The notes beneath the pieces were generated by a model. It was not told where the DNA came from, made no database searches, and saw only the letters and a program-made list of their open reading frames with translations. Shown piece by piece: positions 22,905 through 34,448 of a stretch of DNA of 64,000 nt. A program made the position numbers and the translations under genes. Each line of letters begins with the position of its first letter. Position 1 is the stretch's first letter. This DNA comes from Plazaster borealis. Its lineage: Eukaryota; Echinodermata; Asteroidea; Forcipulatida; Labidiasteridae. The DNA is taken from positions 2,263,001 to 2,327,000 of the forward strand of contig CM037475.1 of the NCBI GenBank assembly GCA_021014325.1, given 5' to 3'.

Positions 22905-24240
22905 AGCATTCAACTGCACTAGTTGTGTACTGTGTACATGTGTGGACTTTTTATGCATTCAGCATTATGATATATGATATTGGCCAGCCTGCAGTATTGC
23001 TGGCAAAGTTATCTTTCATTCAAAACCACATTAGATAATATTAAATAGACCCCATATGACATCACATTCTCAAACAGCGCCCTCACTGAGGCAAAAGGAG
23101 GCAGATCATTGAATGACAGCTGCTCTTGGTGCGTAAAAAAACGTGCGCGTGACCTCAGCGTACCAGCAGCGTTGCATGGTATGCAAGGGGGTCTATTGTC
23201 AGACAGTAGGAGAGTTGGCTTTGACTGCACTGTGTAGATGCATTCACTGTATGATAATCATATTGCAGGCTGGCATAATTTATCTATCACTCAAAACCAG
23301 TTGAAGAGTTTGAATGGTCAGACTGTAGGAGGGTTGACTGTGTACTGTGTAGATGCATTCATCACATGATATAATATTGCAGGCTGGCAAAGTGCATCTA
23401 TCATTCCAAACCACAGTGGATGATATTGAGTGGTCAGACAGTACGAGGGTTGACTGTGTACTGTGTAGATGCATTCACCACGTGATATCATATTGCAGGC
23501 TGGAATAGTTTATCTATCATTCAAAACCACATTGGGTGATATTGTATGGTCAGACAGTGCGAGGGTTGACTGTGTACTGTGTAGATGCATTCACCACTAG
23601 GTGATCGTATTGCAGGCTGGCAAAGTGCATCTATCATTCCAAACCACATTGAATGGTCAGACAGTACGAGGCTTGACTGTGTACTGTATAGATGCATTCA
23701 CCACGTGATATCATATTGCAGGCTGGCATAGTTTATCTATCATTCAAAACCACAGTGGGTGATATTGAACGGTCAGACAGTAGGGGGGTTGACTGTGTAC
23801 TGTATGCATTCACCACATGATATCAATGCAGGCTGGCATAGTTTATCTATCATTCCAAACCACAGTGGGTGATATTGAATGGTCAGACAGTAGGAGGGTT
23901 GATTGTGTACTGTATAGATGCATTCACCACTAGGTGATCATATTGCAGGCTGGCAAAGTGCATCTATCATTCCAAACCACAGTGGATGATCAGACAGTAC
24001 GAGGGTGGACTGTGTACTGTATAGATGCATTCACCACGTGATATCATACTGCAGGCTGGCATAGTTTATCTATCATTCCAAACCACAGTGGGTGATATTG
24101 AATGGTCAGACAGTAGGAGGGTTGACTGTGTACTGTGTAGATGCAATCACCACTTGGTGATCATATTGCAGGCTGGCACAGTCCATCTATCATTTCAAAA
24201 CCACAGTGGATGATATTAAATGGTCAGACAGTAGGAGGGT
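22905..24240. repeat. Satellite array, 106-117 bp monomers
   Basis: GCAGGCTGG starts monomers at 23265, 23379, 23495, 23612, 23718, 23828, 23945, 24051 and 24168; a degenerate monomer lies at about 22905-23040. Two monomer types alternate, mostly B-A-B-A-B-B-A-B-A: type A has CAAAGTGCATCTATC (23379, 23612, 23945), type B has ATAGTTTATCTATC. The array ends about 700 bases downstream of the TAB1 stop codon. Short open frames in it are not genes. Confidence 0.92.
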
Positions 24241-24589
24241 TAAAAACTAGACGAGTTCTGGCACACCTTGCCAAGTTACAATTGGTCTTCCAGAGGGACA
24301 TCGTATGGCAACGCTGTGGGATTTTACTGACATAAGCACCGGTGTCAAACGCAACAACAATGTTGACACGTGTTGTCATTGTGTCCAGGACAAGAAGTGA
24401 CAATGACCAATGACATTAAAACTGACCCATCATTGATGATGACCAATCACTGTGACCAAGACTAACCAAATGTTAAGACTACTCACAGTGGAAGTGATCA
24501 CTCATCAACAATGACTAATGGCTTTGACTTTTAAAAACCTGTCACAGTAACACTGACAAATAACATATTGACTAGTATTAGCAGTAAGG

Positions 24590-24728
24590 CCGTATCCCAA
24601 TTGGCGGCTACAGCTACGGCTACGGCTGTTGCTAAGGGTGTTGCTAAGGACATCCTATACTTCAATGCACGATGACGCGGAGATCTAGCCGTAGCCATAG
24701 CTGTAGCCGCCAATTCGGACACGGCCCT
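24590..24728. mobile_element. Foldback family J, copy 1
   Basis: The left end GGCCGTATCCCAATTGGCGG and right end CCGCCAATTCGGACACGGCC are inverted. GCTACAGCTACGGCT and AGCCATAGCTGTAGC extend the arms. Confidence 0.75.
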
Positions 24729-24940
24729 ACTCTGACATTTTTTGCTGGCAATGACCAATTGCATATTTTGTCGACCACAACAATTTAATTTTACAAACTT
24801 CATAAAACAAAATTTATCATCACTGGAATCAATCAATAAATGTGACCAAATATTAAATTAATATATACACCATTTGGACACTTTTGCACCAGTTTAAAAT
24901 TTTTGTTAAATGTTACTTTTTTGGCGTCACAAGCAGTTTC

Positions 24941-27900
24941 TTACTGAGATAACTGATGATCGATTATCGCCGCAGCGTAGGCGTCATTAAACTCAGAGAA
25001 GTCGACGTAAGGCTCAATGTACCCTTCCTCGTCAGGCTGTCGTGGGCGTGGACTTACCACTTGTAAACGCTGAAACAACAAGAGTTCCTCTCCACTGTTC
25101 TGAGTGTCGCTGTCGTTGGTGTTGCTCCTGGATTCTTGGGTTGTGTTAGGGTCTGTATCGTTGAGGTAACTGCATGGTGTAGACACGCTGCTACTTGTTG
25201 GAGATCCTATGGTACTGGTGCGTGATGAGGTGGGTGACATCGGATCCGACACGTTTATGGATAGAGGTGTCATTTGTTCCAACGCGAGTAGATTCATGGG
25301 CTGGGGAGAAGCCTGGCCGGAGAAACCTGGCCTTGGTGGGATGATAAGCATTGGCGGATGTCCACTTGTTACGCCAGGCTGGTAAGGAACTGTTACTGGA
25401 TTGTACTGCATAGTCGGGCTACTCACACTTGTCCCTAAAGGATAACCAAAATCCCTCACCAGGAGAGTTATATCCTCTCGTTTCTGACAGGCTTTGGCAC
25501 GAGAACTGTTCCCTAAATAAGTATCATGATGAATGCGAATCACTTTATCCACCACACCTTGAGCAACGCCACTCAGCGTAGACTGCACGCTAAACTCCGC
25601 CGCTATCATCTGCGCTATATCAAAATTGGGTTGGTTTGTTCCCGTCGCATCCACGAGAGATTTCTGAAGTCCACTGGTAAACATTGCCAAGAAGCCACAT
25701 ATTCCATTCAGGTGAAGCCCTCCTATAACCTCTGGTTCTGCTATTACAGGTTCACTTCTGGCATCACTAGAGGCAAGAAAAACAATCACATACCACGATT
25801 AATTTTGACCAATCAACAATTTCGTCAAGCTTTACAGTTTCACTTTTAGCATCACTAGAGGCAAGAAAAGAATCAAGTACCACAAATATTTTTACCCGAT
25901 CAACAATTTTGTCCAGCCAGAGCTGTGTATTGAGAGAGTTGCGACAACTTATGAGAAGAAGCCATTTTCAGTCAAAAAACCCCACATATGCACACACAGG
26001 GTGCCAGACTAGACTGCACATAGGGTTGTGCTGCATTTGGACCACAAAATGGCGTCCAGCAACCACGTGACTAAAGAAAACTGGTCCGTGTCGTAACTTT
26101 CTCAATATGCAGCTTTTCCGACAGCTATTACAGGTTCACTTTCAGCATCACTAGAGCCAAATAAACAATCAAATACCACGATTAATTTTACCGGATCAAA
26201 AATTTCGTCCAGTATTTTTGCATAGCACAATATTTAGACTGAACATGTTTTGTGCACACTGAATGCTAATATTGAGTACCACATAATGATTTTTGAGAAG
26301 CGACTGATACATTTTGTGTAGCATTTCGTAAACAGGCCTGAAATTTCATGTCAAGACCATTTTCATTTTGCAAAGGGCACTTCCATTGGAAAATCTTAAA
26401 GTCTATGGGAAACTTTTGAAGGGGCACCAAGGCCAAGACCAGGGGCAACAGAGGCCATGGCCTCTGTGGCCTCCAGGTAATTCCAGGCCTGGGTAAATCA
26501 TTCACGTGCGATGGTCATACCTTGAAAAAACGAAATAGGAATGGAAATGGAAATTTTCTTGACTTGTTTCCCCTCTTGACCTTATGATGGTTTGGCCACC
26601 TTTGTTCTCCAATTCAACTCAATATAACTGAATAAATCCTCTGAAATGGCAAATCATTGGTCCTACATGGGTTACTTTGGGTCAACTTCACAAAGAGCTA
26701 AGATTGATCTTAACCCTTTCAGCCCCAAGTTCTTTTGACATAAACAACCGCTGTGGCCAACGTTGTTTGACCACTCAAGCGTGAAGCACACATTCTCACA
26801 CAAAAGGAAGCTTGCGTTCAAAGTTTGATTTTACAAACTCTATTATTACCTTGAAGATTTCATTTTAGAGCATAATAAGTAATAAAAATTGTCTTACTCA
26901 TTAAATTTCCTGTCATATAATAAAAAAATCATTGAAATCAGCCAATAAATGTCCAAGTTCTTGGTCTTTGTTTCCCAAGTGTGTTCTGTAAATCCAAACA
27001 CTTTGTTGCACACAACCATATGGCGCTCCGTAGTTGTTTGGCATTTCGGATCTTTCCACTCCAATTGAAGTGATTGCATAATAGCAACCCCATTATATTT
27101 AACCACCTTTAGAAAGATCCAATCTTTCTCTTTCCAATGATGGAAAGCTTGGGTATGGAAGGTAAACATGGACAAAACTACAGCTTTTTAACAAGTGGCC
27201 TTTGTGCTCAGGCTTGAGTGCTTTTGTGTGTGTTATCTTGGGTGACTATAGTCGCCATTGGGGCTCAAGCAGGGTATAGTGCACAGTCGACTAAAGTCGC
27301 CATTGGGGCTGAAAGGGTTAAGATGTGTTTCAATCTTTATTGCCAAGCAAAGTGTGATTTCGCAACACACATCACTATAGTGAACATTGAAAACTCATCT
27401 AAAGATGAATCTAGAGTGCTTTAAGAAATCATACCCTGGTCTATGAAGATACCAACCTAAGAATGACATGTTCCTTATAACCACCCTTCAAGTGATGATC
27501 GCCAATTTGTCTCGTTGTGATCCAGGCATCTGGATGATTTCTTTGGATGAGATTGGGATCCACACCAATTTGGGTCAGCCTGAGTACCTCGTCTTCATTT
27601 TGCAGGGTGTGATCGAGGCTGAGTTGTTTGATCTTCAGACTACCGTCGAGTTCTTTGGAGCAAAGTATCGTTCTTGAATCACCTATGAAAACCATTGTAA
27701 AGGCATGAGTAAAAAATATTTGTATTTATAACTGAAAACTTGGTTCTGTAAATTATCAAGAAATGTTAAAGGCATCGTACACGTTTGGTAATTACTAAAA
27801 ATATATATTAGAATAAAAACTGACTTGGTAACGAGCAACAGAGAGCTGTTGATAGTATAAAACATTGTGAGAAACGACTCCCTCTGAAGTAACGTAGTTT

Positions 27901-30900
27901 TTGAGAAAGAGGTAATTTCTCACTAAAATAATAAAAACTTTTTGCAAGAAGTTTTTATTCCTATCTGAAAGCACACAAATTTGTACAACAAGGGTGTTTT
28001 TTCTTTCATCATTTTCTTGCAACTTCGATGACCAATTGAGCCCAAATTTTCACAGGCTTGTTATTTTATGCATATGTTGGGATACACCAAGTGAGAACAC
28101 CGGTCTTTGACAATTTCCAAACGTGTACGATGCCTTTAAGTGAAAATCTAAGTTTCTTTTTTTTCCTTAAAGGGTCTGTATACGTTTAAGGTAATGACTC
28201 TGAAAACTAATGGCAATAAAAATTTACTTAGTAAGAAGTCAGCTTTGGATAGTATAAGGCATTTTGAGAAAATTTTCAGATAGAAATATGCGGTTATGGA
28301 AAAAAAGTCACTTTTTATCCCCAAAATTTTAAATCTGAGAAGCGTTACTGACAGTAATGTTTCTCCGATTGTGCATTCCAATTGCAGATTATTCTTCCTT
28401 CATGGACATAACCGCTCCAGATTTTCAGCAAAATAACGCTACGACCTTTTGAAATGAAATTTTTACAGGTTAGTTTTTGTGGTATATATCTACAACTATA
28501 GGATTGAAACAAACAGTGGGTTCCAATTACCAAACATGTACAATCCCTTAAATCTAAATAGACAAATCCAGACAGACAAATCTATACAGACAAATCAAGC
28601 AAAGAATGGGCGATGATGACAAAACTGGAAATCCATTTTGTACGATTTTTTTTATTAAAAATCCACCGCTAAAAATGCATGTCCGGATTTTGGGCAATGT
28701 CCGGAATTTGGGCAAGGTGACCCAGCTGTAAGCGCCACACTCAGTGAACTGTTGTCAGTAGACTTTTCAAAGTCTCCACACATGTTCCTTTGCTGCAGCA
28801 GTAAACATATTATGGTGAAACAATGGGCGATGATGACAAAACCGGAAATCCATTTTGTACGGGAAAAAAAATTGGAAAAATCTAACTCTAAAAATGCATG
28901 TCCGGAATTTTTGGCAAGGTAATCAAGGCGTCAGCACCGCACTCAGTGAACTGTTGTCAGTAGACTTTTCAAAGTCTCCACACATGTTCCTTTGCTGTAG
29001 TAGTAAACATATTACGGTCAAACAATTAATACACCGCACTGTGATTGAAGCGAGGAATGAGAGAAGTCTACACATATCCATTGATCTCGCTGCATATAAT
29101 GCACATATGGAAGCCGGGCGGCAATTGTTACGTTTTTTTCACAAAAAAATGGTGTGCTGATCCGCCGCGATACACGATTACAAAGGTTGAACTTACAATT
29201 TCAGATTAGAGAAGAGGGATTAGCAAACTCTGAATGTATACCCCCTTTAACTCGCCCCAAAAATTTTATACCAAATTCACACTGAGCTCGAAGACCACAA
29301 ATTTGAAAGGAAAAAAAACCCCAAATGAAGGGTTAAACCGGAATATTTTCATGCCTGCTATGCCATACATTGCACCCAGAATTCCTTCTTTTACGCATCA
29401 AAGTCATCCCCGACCTAATGGTGTCGTCACAACTGTATGAAATTCCAGCAAGACATGCAATATGCATACAATTACACAAGCGTAAATAAGTCATTTTTGG
29501 GGACTGAAAAACACTGATACAGAACGAAAAATGGGCTTAAACGTATTGGACTAGAATTAGCTCAAAATTTGCTTTCAAAGTGCAGCCCTAACCCCCAAGA
29601 CATTTCATGGACACTCTGCTGAATCTAACATGATGCAATAGTCTGATACAAGAAACAGATCCCACCCCCCCCCCCCCCACCAAGTCCTGTTGCAATTAAC
29701 CCACTCTATAACAAGTAATTCACAGTCACCAACTCAACCCCCCCCAGAAAAAATAAAAAAAAATAAAAAAATAAAAAAAATGCAACTAAAGGTTCAGAGG
29801 AAAGCCATAGTACTTACCCACATTGGCAACATACAGTTTCCCTCCTAGGATGAGTGCTACATTAGCCGATGCCCCACCACTGATGTCATTATCCAGCACT
29901 TGTAGTTTATCAACTTCAGTTGGGTATCGCTGATACAGCTCTAAATCATTAAGGTCCTACAAGATTATTATTGGAAAAACATCAAGCTCCTTGAAGTCAA
30001 TGATCATTCCAATAAATTTCAACACATAAAGTCATCAAAATCATTCAGAAAATTCTACTTTTTTATTCATTTCATTACAGAGGGAGCACCTGAGGAATTG
30101 GTAATGAAATGAATTTAGAGGGACACATTGCCTTCGGATTGGGCGCTTTGGGCTGTAAAAAGCAATTGTTATGAAATGAAAGATGTTTTAAAAGTAGAAT
30201 ATAGTGATTCACACAAATATCCCTTGAAATTGTGTGGTTTTCCTTTTACTTTGTGAACTAACACAGTCCGTAATTTTGTGGAGTCAAAAATTAGGGCAAA
30301 CCCCTTCTCTTAATGATAAGTGGACTACGTTCTTTTACGTGCTTTACGCCCCATCTGAAGGAAGGGCAAAGCAATAATGGGACACAAGTGTCAAGACCAG
30401 GACTCGAACCCACACCCTGCTGATCAGAAACACCAGAGCTTGAGTCCGGTACACATGATCGATTGGCCAAAAACACGCCACAATTTTGGGTTGCACAGAG
30501 ACAAAATTGACTTGAGCAGGATTTGAATCTGCAACCGCCGAGGTAACGTGCCGGCAATCTGCCAACTGAACCATCAGGCCCTAATGTTGATCTAGCCCTT
30601 AATTGTGGGGAGCGGAGCTCCGCAGGCCCCCATGAGAGTTCTCCTCCGAAGGCCTCCAACCCCATACTCTGCAGTCTTCCTGGAGTTAAAGAGATCCCTC
30701 TCCTGCCGCTTCCCAGGTTGTGTTTTAAACTTGGGTGTGATCCCTGGCTATATGGCAGTTACAGGTTGAATGGCTTCTGACTGACACCCCTGAACAAGGT
30801 TATTGACAAAATAGGGAGACCGCCAATAATAGGGCTAGATGGCTAAGTTTTATGTGCGCTGGCACGTTTACCCGAAGGTCACAGGTTTAAATCCTGCTCA

Positions 30901-33900
30901 AGTCAATTTTCTTTGTTCAACCCAATTTTTAAAAAAAATATTTGCTGAACTTTTAGGACAAGTTTTGTTTACCTCTGGAAGCTGTAATTTCAGATTAGTT
31001 CTCTCTGCCAGCAGACCGTCTATACTCTCAAAGTAGCCTCGCTCTACCGTATTAAAAGCCTGAAAGAGTATCTTCTTCACTGAATCATCATCTTTGACCT
31101 CAATCAACTGACCGAGAAGAAGTTCAGCTGGCAATCGAAGACGTGCAAAGTCTGCAACATGTATTCCGTCGTGACCATCAAACACACCGTATAAGTAGTG
31201 CTCATCGTCAAACCTGTATCAAACATTGCAATGGTAGGAGCTGTAATAACTGGATTTTTGAACTTTTCAATTATTTGTTGCGATTAGGCACCACCAGAGA
31301 TTTCGTTTTGAACAAACGAACGTCATGTAGAATTTTGGTTTAAAATAAATTTATTGACAGTTAATGTGGTAACAATACACATCAAACAATCTTCAAAATA
31401 TATTTTTAATTGTTATTTTATGACTTTTCTTACTGTACATATATTTCCATGTTTTCTACAGTTGTTTTTGTTTTTTGGTAATTGTCTTTGTTTCTTTGTT
31501 TTATTCCGATGTGTGATCAAGGGTCCCCATTTAGTGGGCCAGCAAGCCTGTTCGGGTTTCCCTTTTGCATCACGCTGCATTTTGATGTTTGTGCAATAAA
31601 GGTAATAAACTAAACTAAAATCTTCTTTATATCACGTAAACAATATCTTTTTTAGTAAGAAAACTTGTTCAAGGCTCGAATTTGGGGAGAAAATCCACAA
31701 GACTACAGGGCTTGCATAGCTCAAAATGTTTATAGGACCAGATGTTTTTTCACAAGACCAATCATAAGAAAAGATTTGAACTGTTTAATTTGAACAAGCA
31801 CTGAGAGAAGATTTATCTCATTTGTAATATGGGCAAGTATTCCTCAATACTCAATAGAATTGAAAGATTTTTATCAGACTGAAAGTCAACATTTGAACAA
31901 AAACACAAGACCGCCGGACTTGTCGAGTCATAGTGTTAGCCAGAGGGGTGTCTGGGTGTCTTTTGGACACCCTGTTTTAAATTTGGACACCCTGTTTTTA
32001 TCTGTCATTTACATATGAGTGATTTGGAAGTGAGCTATTTGGATACCCAGTTTTTAAATTTCCAGCAAATTTACACACCCTTCTCCTACCAAATCCTGGC
32101 TAAAACCTTGTCGAGTAATGAGCTTACTGGCCCAGTGCTGAAATCACTGGCCTGGGGCCTGTGGTCGAGTGTAAGTTTCGAGCCCTATTGTTGGGAAACG
32201 TACCTGAAACGGAAGAAGCGATCCTCGCACTCATGCTCCTCTTCTCTACCACCGTCGTGCCGATAGATCTGATTGGTGGAGAAGCCAATTCCAGAGAAAT
32301 GGCACACTGGAAGGTCATCTGTCCAACTTGGAGCTGGCGACTGTGGTCAAGATAAACCAATTATAGTACAGTATAATAAGCATAATTTCAAACCCCAAGA
32401 AAATACAATTAAAGGTATTGTACCGGATTGGTAAGGATAAAAAACATCCTTGTTCAATTTTAGTCTGAAAGCTTATTGATTATAAAGTTCATACTAGCTA
32501 GAACGCCTTTTCTGTGAAATATTTCCCTCTGAAACGAAGTCATACTCGAGAAACTGTATCTGAAAACCTAAAAAACGCAACAGCTGATTTTGGTTCTTAA
32601 CCAAAAATATGAACAATGTGTTTATATGCTGAACATTGTGCATGGTTTTTCATTATTTTCTCCCGACTCACACAACGGATTAAGCCCAAATGTTCACAAG
32701 TGGGTTATTTCATGTATTGTATATGGTTGATCACACAAAACATGAACACTGTCTGCGACTATTTTGTTGGCTACCAATCCTGTATAATACCTTTAAGTTG
32801 TCTAGAAATGGACAGCTGAAGCTAAATGACACACTTAAGGAAAAGTCAACTTGTAAGAGACGACCATCTTAAAAGTATCAGACATGTTTGAATCTAAATC
32901 TTATCCCCAAATTACTTGTTTTCATTTTTTGCACACCATCATTTAAAATTAAAAATGATTGATAATGTGATAATCATAGGGAGTCCAGAGTATTGTCTCT
33001 GTTTCTGGGGCTAGATTGACAATAAATTGCATATTACTTGGATTCAGCATTTGAGCAAAATTAAAATCTTATTCACCTAAAGAATATTCTATTTTTGGTT
33101 ACAAAAAGTGGAGTTCGGCTATGGCAACTTATCCAAAGTTTTAAATTCTAAATAACTTGTCTGAATGAAACCATCCAGTAAAATTATGCCAAATTCGATC
33201 GCTGCTTTTTCATTCATAATACTAATAGTATAGGTGACTAGTGCCAGTGTCAGCAAAATATCAACTGTCTTCATTAATTGTGCATCATTAACTGATTAAG
33301 TGAAAATAACATTAGATTTAGATAGACCCTTTCATGGTTATATGCGCCATGTTGAAACTGCCCTGTGTGCCGCAGTGCATTGTTTATTTTGAACAGACAT
33401 GATTTACACATCAAGTGCGTCAAGGCGACTGCGATTATCAACTTGCCGAGTTCGAAATAAACAACTCATCACGGCACACCACGGGCCCGGGGCAGATTTA
33501 ACATGGCGGATTGAAAGGTTAAAGGGTTTATTTCATTCACCCAGATACCGGAAAAAATGATGTCTCTGGCCCATCCCACATTTTTCCAAAAAAAAAAAGG
33601 GAATATTTGAATGTTGGACTTTTTCTCACAAGTTTTATTACAAATTATTCTCAACATAGGCCTACAAAGAATTGGTAGCTAAAAATCAAACAAAGTAAAA
33701 CTTTACAGGGCCTAGGCCTATTGAATTGACCTTTAATTTATAATTAAACAAGAAAATTCAAGCCAACGGCGGTTGCGTCGGGACACTCACGACGACCTAC
33801 ACTACACTGCCTGCTACAGTGACATTTTGACAATATCTCACGACCAGACATGCCAGACACAGCCAGAGGGATGGAAGGAGCAACGTAAAAAATTGAAATC

Positions 33901-33994
33901 AAAAGTTGGTCTAGAAATAAAAATTTACCTGAGCGACAGAAGGCGTGGAGGTCTGCTTCCGTGTAACATGGCGTGGGGTCACCGCCATGGCCAT
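24941..33994 (-). CDS. TAB1: TAB1: TAK1-binding PP2C-like pseudophosphatase, complete, 6 coding exons
   Basis: Exons on the minus strand are 33994-33929, 32340-32204, 31213-30973, 29956-29818, 27682-27457 and 25766-24941. All have GT-AG borders and matching phases, encoding 544 aa (human about 504). The first ATG is in good context; a second ATG lies two codons on. SPAPSWTDDLP begins the PP2C-like domain. DGHDG sits at 80-84 and GDSR at 195-198. The C-terminal TAK1-binding motif EPYVDFSEF is at 521-529. In vertebrates TAB1 binds and activates the MAP3K7 (TAK1) kinase in TGF-beta, IL-1 and TNF signalling. A serine/threonine-rich linker (about 385-515) separates the two parts, as in relatives. 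It is odd that two metal-site motifs lost in human TAB1 are retained here, while T300-S301-G302 and E367-D368-I369-T370 replace two others. The last exon has decoy acceptors upstream. Confidence 0.95.
25746..26211 (-). repeat. Three copies of the TAB1 exon 6 acceptor segment
   Basis: An ~85-bp unit occurs at 25746-25831, 25830-25918 and 26125-26211. It spans the first ~20 bases of TAB1 exon 6, its CTAG acceptor and adjoining intron. Only the 25746 copy continues into the real exon. The other two keep an AG at the equivalent place (before 25854 and 26150) and would reach stop codons. Confidence 0.8.
26331..26490 (+). mobile_element. MITE family L, copy 1
   Basis: The ends AGGCCTGAAATTT and AATTCCAGGCCT are inverted. 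Internal landmarks are GGGCACTTCCATTGG and GGGGCACCAAGGCC. A second copy in the same orientation lies at 39658. Confidence 0.75.
26710..27321. mobile_element. piggyBac-type MITE, 612 bp
   Basis: A perfect 19-bp terminal inverted repeat, TTAACCCTTTCAGCCCCAA, with TTAA at the outer edges and CCC next. Subterminal words (CAAGCGTGAAGCACA and its mirror) extend the symmetry. It lies in TAB1 intron 5 and has no transposase frame. Confidence 0.85.
27766..28139 (-). mobile_element. TTAA foldback element, subfamily A, copy 3
   Basis: Bounded by TTAA on both sides, in TAB1 intron 4, beginning 84 bases upstream of exon 5's acceptor (in transcript order). Confidence 0.9.
28167..28551 (-). mobile_element. 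TTAA foldback element, subfamily B, copy 3
   Basis: Bounded by TTAA; minus-strand copy. It is separated from the A copy on its left by only 27 bases. Confidence 0.88.
28602..29025. repeat. Direct tandem duplication, about 200-217 bp
   Basis: ATGGGCGATGATGACAAAAC at 28606 recurs at 28823, and TTGTCAGTAGACTTTTC at 28753 recurs about 201 bases later. Both units contain GCATGTCCGGA and CACACATGTTCCTTTGCTG. Inside TAB1 intron 4; no coding function seen. Confidence 0.8.
29666..29678. repeat. C homopolymer
   Basis: A run of about 13 C, one of four such tracts in the window (others near 15920, 41890 and 49237). Confidence 0.8.
30105..30290 (+). mobile_element. TTAA foldback hairpin family H, half copy
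   Basis: It matches one arm of the hairpin at 36447: GGGACACATTGCCTTCGG, then AAAAGTAGAATATAGTGAT, then GTGGTTTTCCTTTTACTTTG. The second arm is missing and a SINE fragment abuts at 30293. Confidence 0.75.
30293..30481 (-). mobile_element. tRNA-Leu-derived SINE, copy 3 (head and first body half)
   Basis: Minus-strand SINE with B box GGGTTCGAGTCCTGG and anticodon region ACTCAAG; the 3' half and tail are missing. Confidence 0.8.
30485..30930. mobile_element. tRNA-like foldback element, copy 3 (both arms)
   Basis: Inverted tRNA-like arms lie at about 30485-30600 and 30810-30930. The centre (TTGTGTTTTAAACTTGGGTG to ACAGGTTGAATGGC) matches the copy at 59155. It ends 43 bases downstream of the TAB1 exon 3 donor, in intron 3. 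Confidence 0.7.
31938..32115 (+). mobile_element. Repeat family K (GGACACCCTGTTTT), copy 1
   Basis: TTTGGACACCCTGTTTTAAA is repeated twice, within a segment that begins GTGTTAGCCAGAGG and ends CCAAATCCTGGCTAAAA. The reverse-complement copy is at 36984-37170. Confidence 0.7.
32409..32796 (+). mobile_element. TTAA foldback element, subfamily E, copy 2
   Basis: 388 bp between TTAA sites; begins TTAAAGGTATTGTACCGGA-TTGGTAA and ends CCTGTATAATACCTTTAA. It lies in TAB1 intron 1, 69 bases upstream of exon 2's start in transcript order. Confidence 0.88.
32797..33928. other. TAB1 intron 1 remainder, nothing recognised
   Basis: A+T-rich intronic DNA without recognisable repeats or exons on either strand. 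Confidence 0.5.
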
Positions 33995-34084
33995 GACAGC
34001 TACACATTTAAAACCGCTTTCTTCGAATTATTCCCTCTAAACTAAGTAGTTTAGTTATTCATTGTCATTGATTGAAGAAAGAAT

Positions 34085-34145
34085 TGAAAGTGTTATTAAC
34101 AGGGCGCAGCCATTTTGTTGTCGCAGATTACATTCCCGGATGGGA
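34085..34145. promoter_or_regulatory. Candidate TAB1/LYRM1 divergent promoter elements
   Basis: About 115 bases upstream of the TAB1 ATG, the minus strand reads AAAATGGCTGCGCCC, a good YY1-like initiator site. Next to it, on the plus strand, ATTACATTCCCGGATGGGAG resembles a ZNF143/SBS promoter element. Both are typical of TATA-less housekeeping promoters. The binding-site readings are motif judgements only. Confidence 0.4.
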
Positions 34146-34389
34146 GCATGTGATCGCTGGACTCCCACTATTCGATTTTTTAGTATCACTTTGATTTGTG
34201 TAATCGATTATTTTTAGCGCGCCTTAATGGTAATTGGGCAAGTTCCAATTTAAGTGTATCTTTCCCAACTGTAGTTGGGACTACGTAAACTATAATTGGG
34301 CAAATGTATCTATAATTCGGCTAATCCTCAAGTTGGCGAAAACGACTCCTGCTTAAAAATCGATTACTTCATGTTGCATGTTTTGACTG

Positions 34390-34448
34390 CGTTTTAAGAA
34401 TTTGCACTTTTCTGCAAAACAAATATCGACAACAAGGCCCAGCAGGGT
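34390..34448 (+). promoter_or_regulatory. Candidate LYRM1 non-coding first exon end
   Basis: CCCAGCAGG|gtaagg at 34448/34449 is a strong donor on the plus strand, in the divergent gap 450 bases from the TAB1 ATG. It could splice to the LYRM1 acceptor at 36199. The start of such an exon cannot be fixed from sequence. Confidence 0.3.
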
